A program made the position numbers and the translations under genes. This document shows positions 26,625 through 35,386 of a stretch of DNA of 64,000 nt, one piece after another (positions within the stretch are counted from its first letter, which is position 1; every line of letters starts with the position of its first letter). A model generated the notes under the pieces. That model was not told the DNA's origin. It saw only the letters and a program-made list of their open reading frames with translations, and did not search any database. Origin of the DNA: Lichenihabitans sp033947565 (GTDB lineage: Bacteria > Pseudomonadota > Alphaproteobacteria > Rhizobiales > Beijerinckiaceae); NCBI RefSeq assembly GCF_033947565.1, contig NZ_JARPVX010000003.1, forward strand, positions 62,001 to 126,000, written 5' to 3'.

Positions 26625-27221
26625 ATGCCTCGCCTTTTGATGCCGGCCTTGGCGGCGCTGCTCATCGCCTTAGCCGCCCTCCCCTCGGCCCCTGCCTGGG
26701 CCGAGCCTGCCCTCGCCTCGGCCCCGGTCGAGATCGGCCTGTTCCGCGACGGCGAGGTACAGCGATCGACCGAGACCCACGGGGGATGGACGGTGGTGTG
26801 CGACCTCGTTCCCCGCTTGAAACACCGTTTCTGCAGCCTGCGGGCGGCGCCGGTGGCGATCGGGAGCGCCAAGGTGGCCCTGACGGTCTCGACCGGCGAC
26901 GATGGTCGCCCGGCAGCCTTGTTGAGGCTGCCGTTCGGCCTGTCGCTGCCCTACGGGGTGTGGATCACCGCGATGAATGCCGCCGGCCGCGGCAAGGCGC
27001 GGCGCATCCCTGTCGCCTTATGCTCGGCGGATGCCTGCGAAGCCGTGTGGAGCCTCGACAGCGACGAGATCGCCGCCTTGCATCGTGGCAAGGGCCTCCA
27101 GGTTTCGGTGCAGGGGTGGCGGTTCACCCCGCTCGGTAAAGCCAACACCGGTCCCGCTCCGATCTCGACGCTGGTTGCGGCACAGGGCTTTGCCGAGGGT
27201 GTCGCGACCTCGATGCGTTGA
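26625..27221 (+). CDS. IalB-type periplasmic protein (invasion associated locus B family)
   Basis: A 198-residue exported protein. The signal peptide covers 1-26 (LLMPALAALLIALAALPSAPAWA), and the mature part keeps family marks: HGGWTVVCD, the four Cys (CDLVP, FCSLR, ALCSADACEA) able to form two disulfides, LRLPFGLSLPYGVWI, and the final helix. IalB homologues are periplasmic or outer-membrane linked in rhizobia and Bartonella, where IalB aids erythrocyte invasion; the general role is unclear. ATG at 26625 lies 13 bases behind the adhesin stop. Confidence 0.85.
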   Translation: MPRLLMPALAALLIALAALPSAPAWAEPALASAPVEIGLFRDGEVQRSTETHGGWTVVCDLVPRLKHRFCSLRAAPVAIGSAKVALTVSTGDDGRPAALLRLPFGLSLPYGVWITAMNAAGRGKARRIPVALCSADACEAVWSLDSDEIAALHRGKGLQVSVQGWRFTPLGKANTGPAPISTLVAAQGFAEGVATSMR

Positions 27222-27472
27222 GAGAGCGCCTAAAGGATATAGGTTTTGGCTCAAGGGGATGACACTGAAGCCTCCGAGCCTGAGCTGTGGCAGGACCTCC
27301 GATGCCGTCTTCGTTTGTCTTCGAGCCAGCTCGTCCTCGCGTTCCAATGGCCCTGCCAGAAAGTTTGCCGAATCCACGAAACCGGTAACGGCTTGTTAAG
27401 CACGTTGCGTCATAAATTCTCCATACCGCATCGTTAAATCATGCGGTGCGCGGGTTGACCGCGCGATCAAAG

Positions 27473-27503
27473 ACCCTGCCACGGATGTACTGGCAGGGTT
27501 TTT
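27473..27503 (+). terminator. Intrinsic terminator after the adhesin-IalB pair
   Basis: ACCCTGCC (27473-27480) pairs with GGCAGGGT (27492-27499) over an 11-base loop, followed by TTTT. It ends transcription from upstream ahead of tRNA-Pro. Confidence 0.75.
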
Positions 27504-27538
27504 GCCGTTTATGGCCTGTGATCGTCCGATAATGGCGC

Positions 27539-27567
27539 TTGCAGGCCGTCGGCGGCCCCAGTATAGA
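27539..27567 (+). promoter_or_regulatory. Likely promoter of tRNA-Pro
   Basis: TTGCAG (27539-27544), 17-base spacer, TATAGA (27562-27567), about 30 bases ahead of the tRNA. Confidence 0.55.
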
Positions 27568-27597
27568 GCAGCAGTCGGCGACGCGATGCCGGCAAGT

Positions 27598-27674
27598 CGG
27601 AGTGTAGCGCAGCCTGGTAGCGCACCTCGTTCGGGACGAGGGGGTCGTAGGTTCGAATCCTATCACTCCGACCA
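27598..27674 (+). tRNA. tRNA-Pro (anticodon CGG)
   Basis: A 77-base cloverleaf: acceptor CGGAGTG/CACTCCG (27598-27604 with 27664-27670), D loop AGCGCAGCCTGGTAGCGC, anticodon stem CCTCG/CGAGG with loop TTCGGGA giving CGG, T loop TTCGAAT, encoded CCA. Confidence 0.96.
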
Positions 27675-27700
27675 TCAATTCAAGACTGTTCGACAATCGT

Positions 27701-27726
27701 AAAAAGCCGCCTTCGGGCGGCTTTTT
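27701..27726 (+). terminator. Intrinsic terminator of tRNA-Pro
   Basis: AAAAAGCCGCC (27701-27711), TTCG tetraloop, GGCGGCTTTTT (27716-27726). A textbook stem with a U-run on both strands; it may also stop the opposing treZ transcript. Confidence 0.9.
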
Positions 27727-27829
27727 CGCGTTTTGGCTTCTGAGGCGCGCATGAAGCGTTTGCCGGATCGTCGCGGCGCATCGGAGGCTGCTTGGTCGGG
27801 GAAACCAAGCAGCCTCCGAGAGACTGCGT

Positions 27830-29686
27830 TCAGCCGGCCAGCAGGATTGCCGCATGGCCTGGGATCGTCCAGCCTTGCGGGCCCACGATCTCCGGCGTGC
27901 CGCTGCCGCCATAGGTCGGGTGCTCGCTCGACCACCGCACGGCCCAGTCGCCACCGCGCGGGGGTGCCACCAGCGGGCTCGGGATACTGCGCAGCCGCAG
28001 ATCGAGGCCAAGGTTGACGAGCAGCAGCAAGGATCGGCCGTCGAGGGGGGTGAAGCGCAGCGCCAGGGCTTCCGGGCCCAGTACGGCGCCATCGACACGC
28101 CGCTCGGAGGACCGGACGGTGCGTCGCAGGGCCAACAGATCCCGATGCAACGCCATGGCGCTGGCGTGACGCTCGACTTCCGACCAGTCGAGTCGGCAGC
28201 GCGCAAAAGTTTCGATCGCATGCGGCGTCGGGATCACAGCCGTGCAGGCCGGGTCGGCATAGCTCGGGAACTGCGCCAGGGTCTCGATCCGGCCCTTGCG
28301 GACCATCTCGGACAACGGCGCCTCGTGGTCGGCGAAGTAATGGAATGGCGTCGAGGCGTTGAACTCCTGGCCCTGGAACAGCATCGGGGTGCCCGGCACC
28401 AGCAGCAGCAGCCCCGTCATGGCCCGGAAGCGGCCGGGGCTCGTCATCTGGTGGACGCGTCGGCCATGGACCGAATTGGCGATCTGGTCGTGATTCTCAA
28501 GGTAGGTGACGAAAACCGCGGGATCGATGTCCTGGGCCGGCACGCCGCGCGGCTTGCCGTGGAAGGCATACCGCTGCCCCTGGAACAGGTAGCCGAAGCG
28601 CGCCGCATCAATGAGCTCCTGCGGCGTCCCCTCATAGTCGACGTAATAGGATTCGTTGCGTCCCGTCAGGGCCACCAGGGCGGAATGCTGCAGGTCGTCG
28701 TTCCACAACCCGTCGAGGCCGCAGCCGCCGGCCTCGCGCGGCCTGACCAGGTCCGTGTCCTGGGGCTCGTTTTCGGCCACGACGTAAACCGCGCGTCCCG
28801 GTCCGGCTGCGCGGGCGGCCCGCGTCAAGGCCGCGATGACATGGTCGTCGGAATCGTCGTGCATGCTTTGCGTGGCGTCGAGCCTGAGCCCGTCGAAATG
28901 GAACTCGTCGACCCAATAGGCTGCGTTGCTGATGACGAGGTCGCGCAACCCATGGGCGTTGCGGCCGTCGTAGTTCAGCGACTCGCCCCATTCGTTGGCG
29001 TGGCGATCGGTGAAGTAGTCCTGGCTGTAGGCGCCGATGTAATTCCCGTCGGGCCCGAAGTGATTGTAGACGACGTCGAGGATGACGCCGATGCCGAGGC
29101 CATGGGCGCTGTCGATGAAGCGACGCAGATCGTCCGGCGCCCCATAGAGGTGGGTCGGCGCGAACAGGTCGACGCCGTCGTAGCCCCAGCCGAAGTGGCC
29201 GGGGAACTCGGCCACCGGCATCATCTCGATCATCGTGATGCCGACGTCGCGCAGGTGGGGCAGCTTGGCGATCGCTGCGGCCCAGGTGCCTTCCGGCGTG
29301 AAGGTGCCGATGTGCATCTCATACACCACGCGCTGCGTGGCCGGCACGCCGCGCCACTCCGCATCGCTCCAGGCGAAGCGCGACGGATCGACCACCATCG
29401 AGGGCCCATGCGGCCCTTCAGGCTGGAAGCGCGAGGCAGGGTCGGGATAGGCCGTGATGCCGTCCTCGAGCCGATAGGCATAGCGTGCGCCCTCCCCGAG
29501 CCCCGGGATATGGATCGCGAAATACCCGTCCTGATCCGGCTCCAGGATGTGTTCGGCGCCGTCGACCTCGATCGCCACGCGGCCGTGTTTCGGGGCCCAC
29601 ACCCGGAACGACACGCCGTCACCCAGACATTCGGCTCCCACCGGATAACGGCGGGACGGAACTTGTGTGGTCATCGATATGCTCAT
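27830..29686 (-). CDS. treZ: Malto-oligosyltrehalose trehalohydrolase
   Basis: TreZ releases trehalose from maltooligosyl trehalose made by TreY. The 618-residue GH13 enzyme has an N-terminal beta domain (SFRVWAPKHGRVAIEV), YEMHIGTFTPEGTW, DVVYNHFGPDGNY (region I), FDGLRLDAT with the nucleophile Asp (region II), VVAENE with the acid Glu (region III) and YLENHDQIAN (region IV), then a C-terminal beta domain. treY, treX and glgX are not in the window, although treZ usually sits with them. The ATG at 29686 is followed by a second at 29674 that could serve. Confidence 0.93.
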   Translation of the reverse strand: MSISMTTQVPSRRYPVGAECLGDGVSFRVWAPKHGRVAIEVDGAEHILEPDQDGYFAIHIPGLGEGARYAYRLEDGITAYPDPASRFQPEGPHGPSMVVDPSRFAWSDAEWRGVPATQRVVYEMHIGTFTPEGTWAAAIAKLPHLRDVGITMIEMMPVAEFPGHFGWGYDGVDLFAPTHLYGAPDDLRRFIDSAHGLGIGVILDVVYNHFGPDGNYIGAYSQDYFTDRHANEWGESLNYDGRNAHGLRDLVISNAAYWVDEFHFDGLRLDATQSMHDDSDDHVIAALTRAARAAGPGRAVYVVAENEPQDTDLVRPREAGGCGLDGLWNDDLQHSALVALTGRNESYYVDYEGTPQELIDAARFGYLFQGQRYAFHGKPRGVPAQDIDPAVFVTYLENHDQIANSVHGRRVHQMTSPGRFRAMTGLLLLVPGTPMLFQGQEFNASTPFHYFADHEAPLSEMVRKGRIETLAQFPSYADPACTAVIPTPHAIETFARCRLDWSEVERHASAMALHRDLLALRRTVRSSERRVDGAVLGPEALALRFTPLDGRSLLLLVNLGLDLRLRSIPSPLVAPPRGGDWAVRWSSEHPTYGGSGTPEIVGPQGWTIPGHAAILLAG

Positions 29687-29720
29687 GAGTGATTTGACGC
29701 GGTGGACTGGGGACCGGCTG

Positions 29721-30827
29721 CTAGACGGGCTTCCCGACCGCCTCGTCGCCGACCAGCTCGCGCCACAGCAGGATGGTGGCCGCCATCAGGGCCGGACCGG
29801 CGAACAAGCCGACGAGGCCCCAGGTTTCCACACCGCCCAGGATGCCGATCAGCACCCACAGGAACGGCAGGCGGGTGGTGCCGCCGATCAGCGCGGGGCG
29901 GATGAAATGGTCGGCCGCGAAGGCCAGGATCGACCCGAGGGCCACGATCACGATGGCGGCCACCACGCTGCCTTGCACCAGCAGCACTGCGCCCGCCAGC
30001 AGCAACACCACCGTGACCGCAAAAGGCACCATTGCGGCGACGGCCGTGAGGGCGCCAAACAGAATGGGGTGCGGCAGCCCTGCCACCGCATAGGCGATGC
30101 CCATCAGGAATCCTTCTCCGAGGCCAACCAGCACCAGTCCGTCCACGGTGCCGTGCACCGAGGCCACCATCTGATGAGCGATGCGTTCGCCACGCGCGCC
30201 AAACAGCTTGCCGCTCGCGACCAGCATCTGCCGCATCAGCGCTTCGCCTTCCTTCAGCAGGAAGAACAACGTCATCAGGGCGAAGAAGAACAGCACCCCG
30301 CGATGCACGACATCCTTGGCGATCCGGCGCCCGGTGCGGGCGACCTGCGCCTTGTTGATGCGCTGAGCCAAACCGTCCGGCTCGACACCGTTGGCCAGAT
30401 TGTCCTGCCACCAGTGCGATATGGCATCGGAGCCGAGTGGCAGGTGGCGCACCCATTCGGGCTCCGGGATGCCGGAAGTGGTGGCCTGACGATACAGCCC
30501 CATGACGTCATGGGCTTCGCGGGCCCCCTGGATGACCAGCACCAGCAATGGCAATCCGAACAGGAGCCCGAGGCCCAGCGAGAAGGCTCCCGGCACCAGG
30601 ATGTTGTGACGCCCCGGCGGAAACCGCCGCAGGGTGCGCCGATACAGCGGCCAGAACGCGATGGCCAGAACGGCTGCCCACACTAGGGCGGGCAGAAAAT
30701 CGTGGATGGTCCACAGGCTGAGGCCGAGCAGAACCGCAACCAGCGTGAAGCGGGCATTGCGCTGAAGCCGGGAAGACGTGTCGGCCGCATCGAGAGGAAC
30801 CGGAGGGTTCGACACCGGCATCACCAT
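29721..30827 (-). CDS. AI-2E family transporter (first)
   Basis: A 368-residue membrane protein with six to eight predicted helices and the AI-2E family pattern: N-terminal double helix (FTLVAVLLGLSLWTIHDFLP), the periplasmic-like central loop, then GEGFLMGIAYAVAGLPHPILFGALTAVAAMVPFA and a C-terminal DHFIRPALIGGTTRLPFLWVLIGILGGVETWGLVGLFAGPALMA. Members export autoinducer-2 or act as Na+/H+ antiporters. GGAGGG stands ahead of ATG 30827. A second family member lies 59 bases upstream on the same strand. Confidence 0.88.
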   Translation of the reverse strand: MVMPVSNPPVPLDAADTSSRLQRNARFTLVAVLLGLSLWTIHDFLPALVWAAVLAIAFWPLYRRTLRRFPPGRHNILVPGAFSLGLGLLFGLPLLVLVIQGAREAHDVMGLYRQATTSGIPEPEWVRHLPLGSDAISHWWQDNLANGVEPDGLAQRINKAQVARTGRRIAKDVVHRGVLFFFALMTLFFLLKEGEALMRQMLVASGKLFGARGERIAHQMVASVHGTVDGLVLVGLGEGFLMGIAYAVAGLPHPILFGALTAVAAMVPFAVTVVLLLAGAVLLVQGSVVAAIVIVALGSILAFAADHFIRPALIGGTTRLPFLWVLIGILGGVETWGLVGLFAGPALMAATILLWRELVGDEAVGKPV

Positions 30828-30886
30828 GCTGCCCTCCTATGCAAAGGGGCAGCATGATGATGCACGTTGATCCAAGCCGGCATGCG

Positions 30887-32842
30887 TCAGGCTACCGCCT
30901 GGATGGCACCGGACGCCCGCGTTTCCGCAGCCTTCTGGTGAGCCACGGCCACGCAGGTTTCGACCGTCTCGCGCAGCGACGTCGTGAAATGGTCAGCCCC
31001 GATGACCGACCGCAGGCGCTCGTCCTGGAGCACCTTGGCATCCGCCGGCCAGAGACCAACCAGGATCGACACATTGGGCGCCCGCGCCTTGAGCCGCCGC
31101 ACGAGATAATGCAGTGCAGCCGGATTGTTGTTGAGATCGAGATAGCTGACGCAGATCATCGCGGTATCGCCGAGGTCGAGCGACCGGATGCCGTCCCGCG
31201 ACGCGAGGTCGTGCGCGGCCATGCGGCTCCCAAGTCCATGTTTGTCGAGCAACTGCCCGAGGATCGCAGACACGGCTTCGTCGAGCGGACCACGCCCAGC
31301 CAGACACAGCACAGGTGCCTCGACCTGCCATTGCGGCGCCAGCTCGTCTTCCGCCGGAGGCGTTGCGTCGATAGCGTTCGGTGCCGGCACATCGCGCTCA
31401 GCTTTGGACGTCACGCCAGCGGCGGCGGCTTTTTCCTCCGGGTGGGGGTCACGGTCGTCATGGTGGCCGAGGTCTTCCACCAGGTGCCGCACGCTCATGC
31501 GGATGTTGTCGATGCGATCGTCCTGCAGGACGCCACGCGACGCATCATTGGCCGCGAGCTGAAGGCCCTTCAGCACCACCTCGTCGTAGTAAGTCGTGAG
31601 CGACCGCTCCTTCAGCAGCAGTTCCGCCTGCTGGAGTGCCTCGTCGGGATCATCGGCCAGCATGCGCTGGTAGAAGTTCTCCACCGGCGTCAGCGCAGGG
31701 CGATCGCCAAGCAGCACGTCGAGGAATTCCAACCGGTCGACGTAGCGTCCCAGAACCACGAGGCACAAGGTCAGCGGCGTCGACAGGATGAGGCCGATCG
31801 GCCCCCAGATCCAAGACCAGAAGATCGCCGCGATCACCACGGCGGCAGGCGAAAGCCCGGTCGAATGACCATAGATCAGGGGCTCGACCACCTGGCCCGT
31901 GATGGTTTCGCTGATCAGGAACAGCCCAGCGGTCCAGATCACCAAGCTCCAGCCAGGATCGACCGCCGCCGCAAGCGCCAAAGGCAGCGCGGCTGCCAGC
32001 ACGGCACCCACATAGGGAACAAAGCGCAGGATGCCGGCCAGGATGCCCCATAACAGGGCCGACGGCACACCGATGAAATACAGTCCGATGCCGATCACGG
32101 CGCCGAACACCGTGTTGATGCCGACCTGGGCGAGGAAGTATTTACTGAGGCGGTGGCCCGCATCGTCCATCGCCACGGTGGTGCGATGAAGGTCGCCAGA
32201 CCCAGCCAGCCGGATCATCCTGTCGCGCAGATCCTCCTTCTGCATGAGAATGAACACAGCGACGATGAAGATGATCAGCGCGCTCTCGATCGGCTTCAAC
32301 ACCGGTTCGAGGACGTTTCGGGCGATCTCGAGCGGGGTGGACGGAGGCTGGCGCACCTCGACGGTGGTCGGCTTCGCGCCGTCAGGGGACGCGGCTGTTG
32401 CCGCCGCCTCGGGAGCGTTGGTGCCCTCGGGCTTCATATGCTCGCCGATGCGTTCGGTCATCGAGCGGAGCCGACCGAGGGTGGCACCCTGCAGGGCCGT
32501 CGCCTTGGTCTCGATCGTGGCAGCATAGCGCGGGACGTCGCCCGCCAATCCGGCGATCTGCAATCCGATGATCCCGACCAGAACCCCGATGGCGCCAAGG
32601 CCAATGACCACGGCAACCAAAACCGAGGGAATCTGCGGCACGTGGATTCGGCGTAGCAGCGCCACGATCGGCGACAACACGAACGACAACAGGATCGCCA
32701 GCGTGATCGGGACCAGCACCTCGCGACCGAGGTAAAGCGCTGCCACGACCACAACGCCGGTGATCAACGTGACGAGGCTGTTCAACCCAGGCAAAGGTGG
32801 CGGCGTGACCTGTGCCGGCTGCCGCGCCGTCGTATCCGCCAT
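30887..32842 (-). CDS. AI-2E family transporter with C-terminal soluble domain
   Basis: A 651-residue protein. The first about 370 residues are an AI-2E transporter (paired N-terminal helices, FVPYVGAVLAAALPLALAAAV, GPIGLILSTPLTLCLVVLGR). The remaining about 280 residues, starting LLGDRPALTPVENFYQRMLA, form a cytoplasmic domain that normal members lack. Its last 130 residues (PVLCLAGRGPLDEAVSAILG, DTAMICVSYLD, NVSILVGLWP) look like a Rossmann or B12-binding-type fold without a cofactor His. I chose ATG 32842 because GGGG lies 9 bases ahead; ATG 32851 is possible. It precedes the other AI-2E gene on the same strand. Confidence 0.85.
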   Translation of the reverse strand: MADTTARQPAQVTPPPLPGLNSLVTLITGVVVVAALYLGREVLVPITLAILLSFVLSPIVALLRRIHVPQIPSVLVAVVIGLGAIGVLVGIIGLQIAGLAGDVPRYAATIETKATALQGATLGRLRSMTERIGEHMKPEGTNAPEAAATAASPDGAKPTTVEVRQPPSTPLEIARNVLEPVLKPIESALIIFIVAVFILMQKEDLRDRMIRLAGSGDLHRTTVAMDDAGHRLSKYFLAQVGINTVFGAVIGIGLYFIGVPSALLWGILAGILRFVPYVGAVLAAALPLALAAAVDPGWSLVIWTAGLFLISETITGQVVEPLIYGHSTGLSPAAVVIAAIFWSWIWGPIGLILSTPLTLCLVVLGRYVDRLEFLDVLLGDRPALTPVENFYQRMLADDPDEALQQAELLLKERSLTTYYDEVVLKGLQLAANDASRGVLQDDRIDNIRMSVRHLVEDLGHHDDRDPHPEEKAAAAGVTSKAERDVPAPNAIDATPPAEDELAPQWQVEAPVLCLAGRGPLDEAVSAILGQLLDKHGLGSRMAAHDLASRDGIRSLDLGDTAMICVSYLDLNNNPAALHYLVRRLKARAPNVSILVGLWPADAKVLQDERLRSVIGADHFTTSLRETVETCVAVAHQKAAETRASGAIQAVA

Positions 32843-32968
32843 GGTGTCCATCCCCAAATTCCACGCCACGGCTAAGCCGTGATGGCCAGTCCAGCCCCCG
32901 CCGGCAGGCAGCTAACGTGCCGAGGCCCAGATCGTTCGCAGCATGGCCGAGGTTTGTGCCTCAAAATG

Positions 32969-33000
32969 AAAAAGGCGCGGCACCCGGAGGGTCCGCGCCT
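32969..33000 (-). terminator. Intrinsic terminator of the coiled-coil gene
   Basis: AGGCGCGG (32973-32980) and CCGCGCCT (32993-33000) pair across a 12-base loop. On the minus strand the stem is followed by a T-run (AAAAA at 32969-32973 on the plus strand), 24 bases past the stop at 33024. Confidence 0.8.
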
Positions 33001-33023
33001 GTCATCCGCCTTGTTCAGACGTG

Positions 33024-33593
33024 TCAGTCCAGCTGCAAGCCAGCCGCGATGGCATCGTGGGCATCCGAGCCGAAGCCGAACGATTCGATGATGCGCTCCT
33101 GCAAAACCGTCAGAGCTTCCTTGTCGCGATACATGGCCTGCTCGGCCGCTTCGGCACGCCGCACCATGATTTCAAGGCTGCGCTGGCAGTCTTCGAGCCG
33201 CTTCTCGGCCGTGCTGGCGGCATCCTGCCAGCGGGCCGCCTCGGCCTCGGCGGCCTGGATCTGGGCGTTGGACCAGGAATCGACCTGCTTCACGTGGTCT
33301 TCGAGCTGCTTGTAGCGGCTGAGGATCAGCGACATGCCCTTGGAGGCCCGGTCCAGGATCTCGAGGCTGGCGTCGCCCGGGGCGGCCCGCTCGGCGCGCC
33401 GCGGCATCGCCACCACGGAGGGCTCGGCAGGAAGCTCGGCTTCTGGCAAGGGGGCCCGCTGCACGGTCGCGCGGGCCTCGGTCGCCACCGGCCGTGTCAC
33501 GAGATCGGCCAGCGACACGCGTGTCAGCTTGGGCGACGTCGGCCGGCTCAGTGAACCGAGATACGAGCGGGGAAGGTCTTCGGCGAGGCTCAT
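33024..33593 (-). CDS. Coiled-coil hypothetical protein
   Basis: A 189-residue soluble protein I do not recognise. Residues 1-75 are Pro/Arg/Ala-rich and probably disordered; residues about 75-170 form a long helix with heptad character (LEILDRASKGMSLILSRYKQLEDHVKQ through AEAEAARWQDAASTAEKRLEDCQRSL). Only the ATG at 33593 gives a compact N-terminus (MSLAEDLP); the frame is open 15 codons further. A terminator follows. It could be a cell-envelope or division-related scaffold, but nothing in the sequence shows it. Confidence 0.7.
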   Translation of the reverse strand: MSLAEDLPRSYLGSLSRPTSPKLTRVSLADLVTRPVATEARATVQRAPLPEAELPAEPSVVAMPRRAERAAPGDASLEILDRASKGMSLILSRYKQLEDHVKQVDSWSNAQIQAAEAEAARWQDAASTAEKRLEDCQRSLEIMVRRAEAAEQAMYRDKEALTVLQERIIESFGFGSDAHDAIAAGLQLD

Positions 33594-33700
33594 GCAGGGG
33601 TCCGACGACGGAGGCGGGCGTAAACCGACGCTAAACAAACGCGGTTAACGAAACCTTAACGACCATCGCCGACCCGATCCTGGCCATGCTAGAAGGGTGC

Positions 33701-34360
33701 ATGACAGCGACACTCCTTTTCGACCTCGACGGCACGATCGCGGAAACCGACCACCTGCATTTCGAGGCGTTCCAAAGCATCTTCACGCCCCACGGGGTGG
33801 CGGTCGATTGGGACGTCTACACGTCGCGCATCATCGGCCGAAACAACCCCGACATCGCGGCGGAGTTCGTGCCTGGGCTGCCCGAAGCCGACCGTCTCAT
33901 CCTGATGGACCGCAAGGAAGCGGCCTACCGCGAGCGCCTGCATGCGGTCGAGGCCGCGTCAGGCTTGCTGGGCCTGTTAGATTGGGCCGATGCCGAGGCG
34001 GTCCCTTGCGCGGTCGTCACCAATGCGCCGCGCGCCAATGCCGATGCGGTGCTGGCCATGCTGGACATCCGTCACCGCTTCAAGCTGGTGGTGATCGGCC
34101 CCGAGCTGCCCCAGGCGAAGCCACATCCCCTGCCCTATCTGACGGCCCTCGACGCCATGGGCGGCGATGCGGCCCGGTCGGTCGGGTTCGAGGATTCACG
34201 CACCGGTATCGCCTCGGCCGCGGGCGCCGGCCTCGGCGTCGTGGGCATCGCCTCGACCTTCGACCCCGAGGCGCTGCGGCAGGCCGGCGCCCATGTGGCC
34301 GGTCGAGACTTCACCGATCCGGCCATCCTCGACTTCGTGCGCCGCCGCACGGGTCGATAA
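33701..34360 (+). CDS. HAD family phosphatase (beta-phosphoglucomutase / PGP type)
   Basis: A 219-residue HAD phosphatase or phosphomutase. FDLDGTIAETDHLHFEAFQ is motif I, VVTNAPRAN motif II, KPHPLPYL motif III Lys, and VGFEDSRTGIASAAGAG motif IV. The small helical cap follows motif I as in the beta-phosphoglucomutase group. AGAAGGG sits 4 bases ahead of ATG 33701; the ATG at 33686 is less well placed. Substrate unknown. Confidence 0.85.
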   Translation: MTATLLFDLDGTIAETDHLHFEAFQSIFTPHGVAVDWDVYTSRIIGRNNPDIAAEFVPGLPEADRLILMDRKEAAYRERLHAVEAASGLLGLLDWADAEAVPCAVVTNAPRANADAVLAMLDIRHRFKLVVIGPELPQAKPHPLPYLTALDAMGGDAARSVGFEDSRTGIASAAGAGLGVVGIASTFDPEALRQAGAHVAGRDFTDPAILDFVRRRTGR

Positions 34361-34399
34361 ACCGGGTTGCCGGCGGCCCCGGTCGTCTTTAAGCTTTCC

Positions 34400-34497
34400 G
34401 CTACGTCGGGGTGTTCGGTGTTCAAGCCGAGCTGAGAGCTCTCGCCCGTGAGAGAAACCCGTTGAACCTGAACCGGATCATGCCGGCGGAGGGAACG
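34400..34497 (+). promoter_or_regulatory. TPP riboswitch (THI element)
   Basis: GGGGTG at 34408-34413, CTGAGA at 34432-34437, and then ACCCGTTGAACCTGAACCGG with ATCATGCCGGCGGAGGGAA match the conserved core of the thiamine pyrophosphate aptamer. GGAGGGAA at 34488-34495 is both the 3' part of the aptamer and the ribosome site of the next gene, 7 bases before its ATG. This suggests that TPP blocks translation initiation directly. Confidence 0.95.
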
Positions 34498-34502
34498 AAG
34501 CG

Positions 34503-35357
34503 ATGCCCAGGCCCGGCCTGCGGTCCGAACCCTGTGTGGCGGGCCCGTCCATTATCCTAAGCCCGCCGGTGCGGGACGACCTCGCTGTTTCGCGGTTCGC
34601 GGCTCTCTCGAAGACCGTGCCGTGGACCGCCGTGTCGACGCTCCTCGGGCTGATGGCCGCCTGGGAAATCGCCGTGCGGGCATTCGCGGTGCCGCCGTAC
34701 CTGCTGCCGGCCCCATCGCGCGTCGCCACAACGCTCGTCATCCGATTCCCGCTGCTGTGGCCCGACGCACTCGTGACCTTCGGCGAGATGATCGGCGGCC
34801 TCGCGATCGGCGTCCTGGCCGGCGCCGGTGCGGCGCTCCTGATGGCGCGGGCGCCGATCCTCGAACGCGCCCTCGCGCCCATCCTCGTCGTCACCCAGGC
34901 GCTGCCCGTCTTCGCCATCGCGCCGTTGCTGGTGATCTGGCTCGGCTTCGGCATCACGTCGAAGCTCGCCATGGCGGCGCTGGTGATCTTCTTCCCGGTC
35001 ACCACCACCTTCCTCGAAGGCCTGCGCCGCACGGACGAAAATCTCGTCGACCTGGCGCGGCTGCATGGCGCCAGCCGGCGCGACCTGTTGTTCCTCATCC
35101 GCGTCCCGGCCGCCTTGCCGGCGCTCGGCAGCGGGCTGCGGGTGGCGGCCGCCGGGGCACCCATCGGCGCCATCATCGGCGAATGGGTCGGCTCGTCGTC
35201 GGGCCTTGGCCTCGCGATGTTGCATGCCAATGCCCGCATGCAGACCGACGTCGTCTTCGCCGGGCTGACGATCCTGGCCGCCTTCTCGGTGGCCTTGTGG
35301 GGGCTTGTCGGCCTCCTGACTCGCCGTCTCGTCTTCTGGGCGCCCGACACGCTTTGA
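34503..35357 (+). CDS. thiX: ABC transporter permease for thiamine precursor (ThiX-like)
   Basis: A 284-residue inner-membrane permease of the SsuC/TauC type with about six helices; GASRRDLLFLIRVPAALPALGSGLRVA is the EAA loop that contacts the ATPase. It is preceded by a TPP riboswitch and followed by an NMT1-type binding protein, which indicates uptake of a hydroxymethylpyrimidine-type thiamine precursor such as formylaminopyrimidine. The ATPase (ThiZ) is not next to it. The ATG at 34503 has its ribosome site in the riboswitch. Confidence 0.9.
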   Translation: MPRPGLRSEPCVAGPSIILSPPVRDDLAVSRFAALSKTVPWTAVSTLLGLMAAWEIAVRAFAVPPYLLPAPSRVATTLVIRFPLLWPDALVTFGEMIGGLAIGVLAGAGAALLMARAPILERALAPILVVTQALPVFAIAPLLVIWLGFGITSKLAMAALVIFFPVTTTFLEGLRRTDENLVDLARLHGASRRDLLFLIRVPAALPALGSGLRVAAAGAPIGAIIGEWVGSSSGLGLAMLHANARMQTDVVFAGLTILAAFSVALWGLVGLLTRRLVFWAPDTL

Positions 35358-35386
35358 ACCCGTTCACAACCGGAGAGAAATCCTCG

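Larger units (their letters stand above)
27222..27597. other. Gap of about 376 bases before tRNA-Pro
   Basis: I see no gene here; short open frames on both strands lack family features. The gap holds a hairpin ACCGCAT/ATGCGGT (27425-27447), a terminator (27473-27503) and a promoter for the tRNA (27539-27567). The part 27222-27420 shows nothing I can name. Confidence 0.5.

Noticed and set aside
27246..27437. Short plus-strand frame after the IalB gene
   Set aside because: No ribosome site, no family likeness, codon use not like neighbours.
27854..29692. A 612-codon plus-strand frame across treZ
   Set aside because: Entirely antisense to a well-supported GH13 enzyme and of low-complexity composition.
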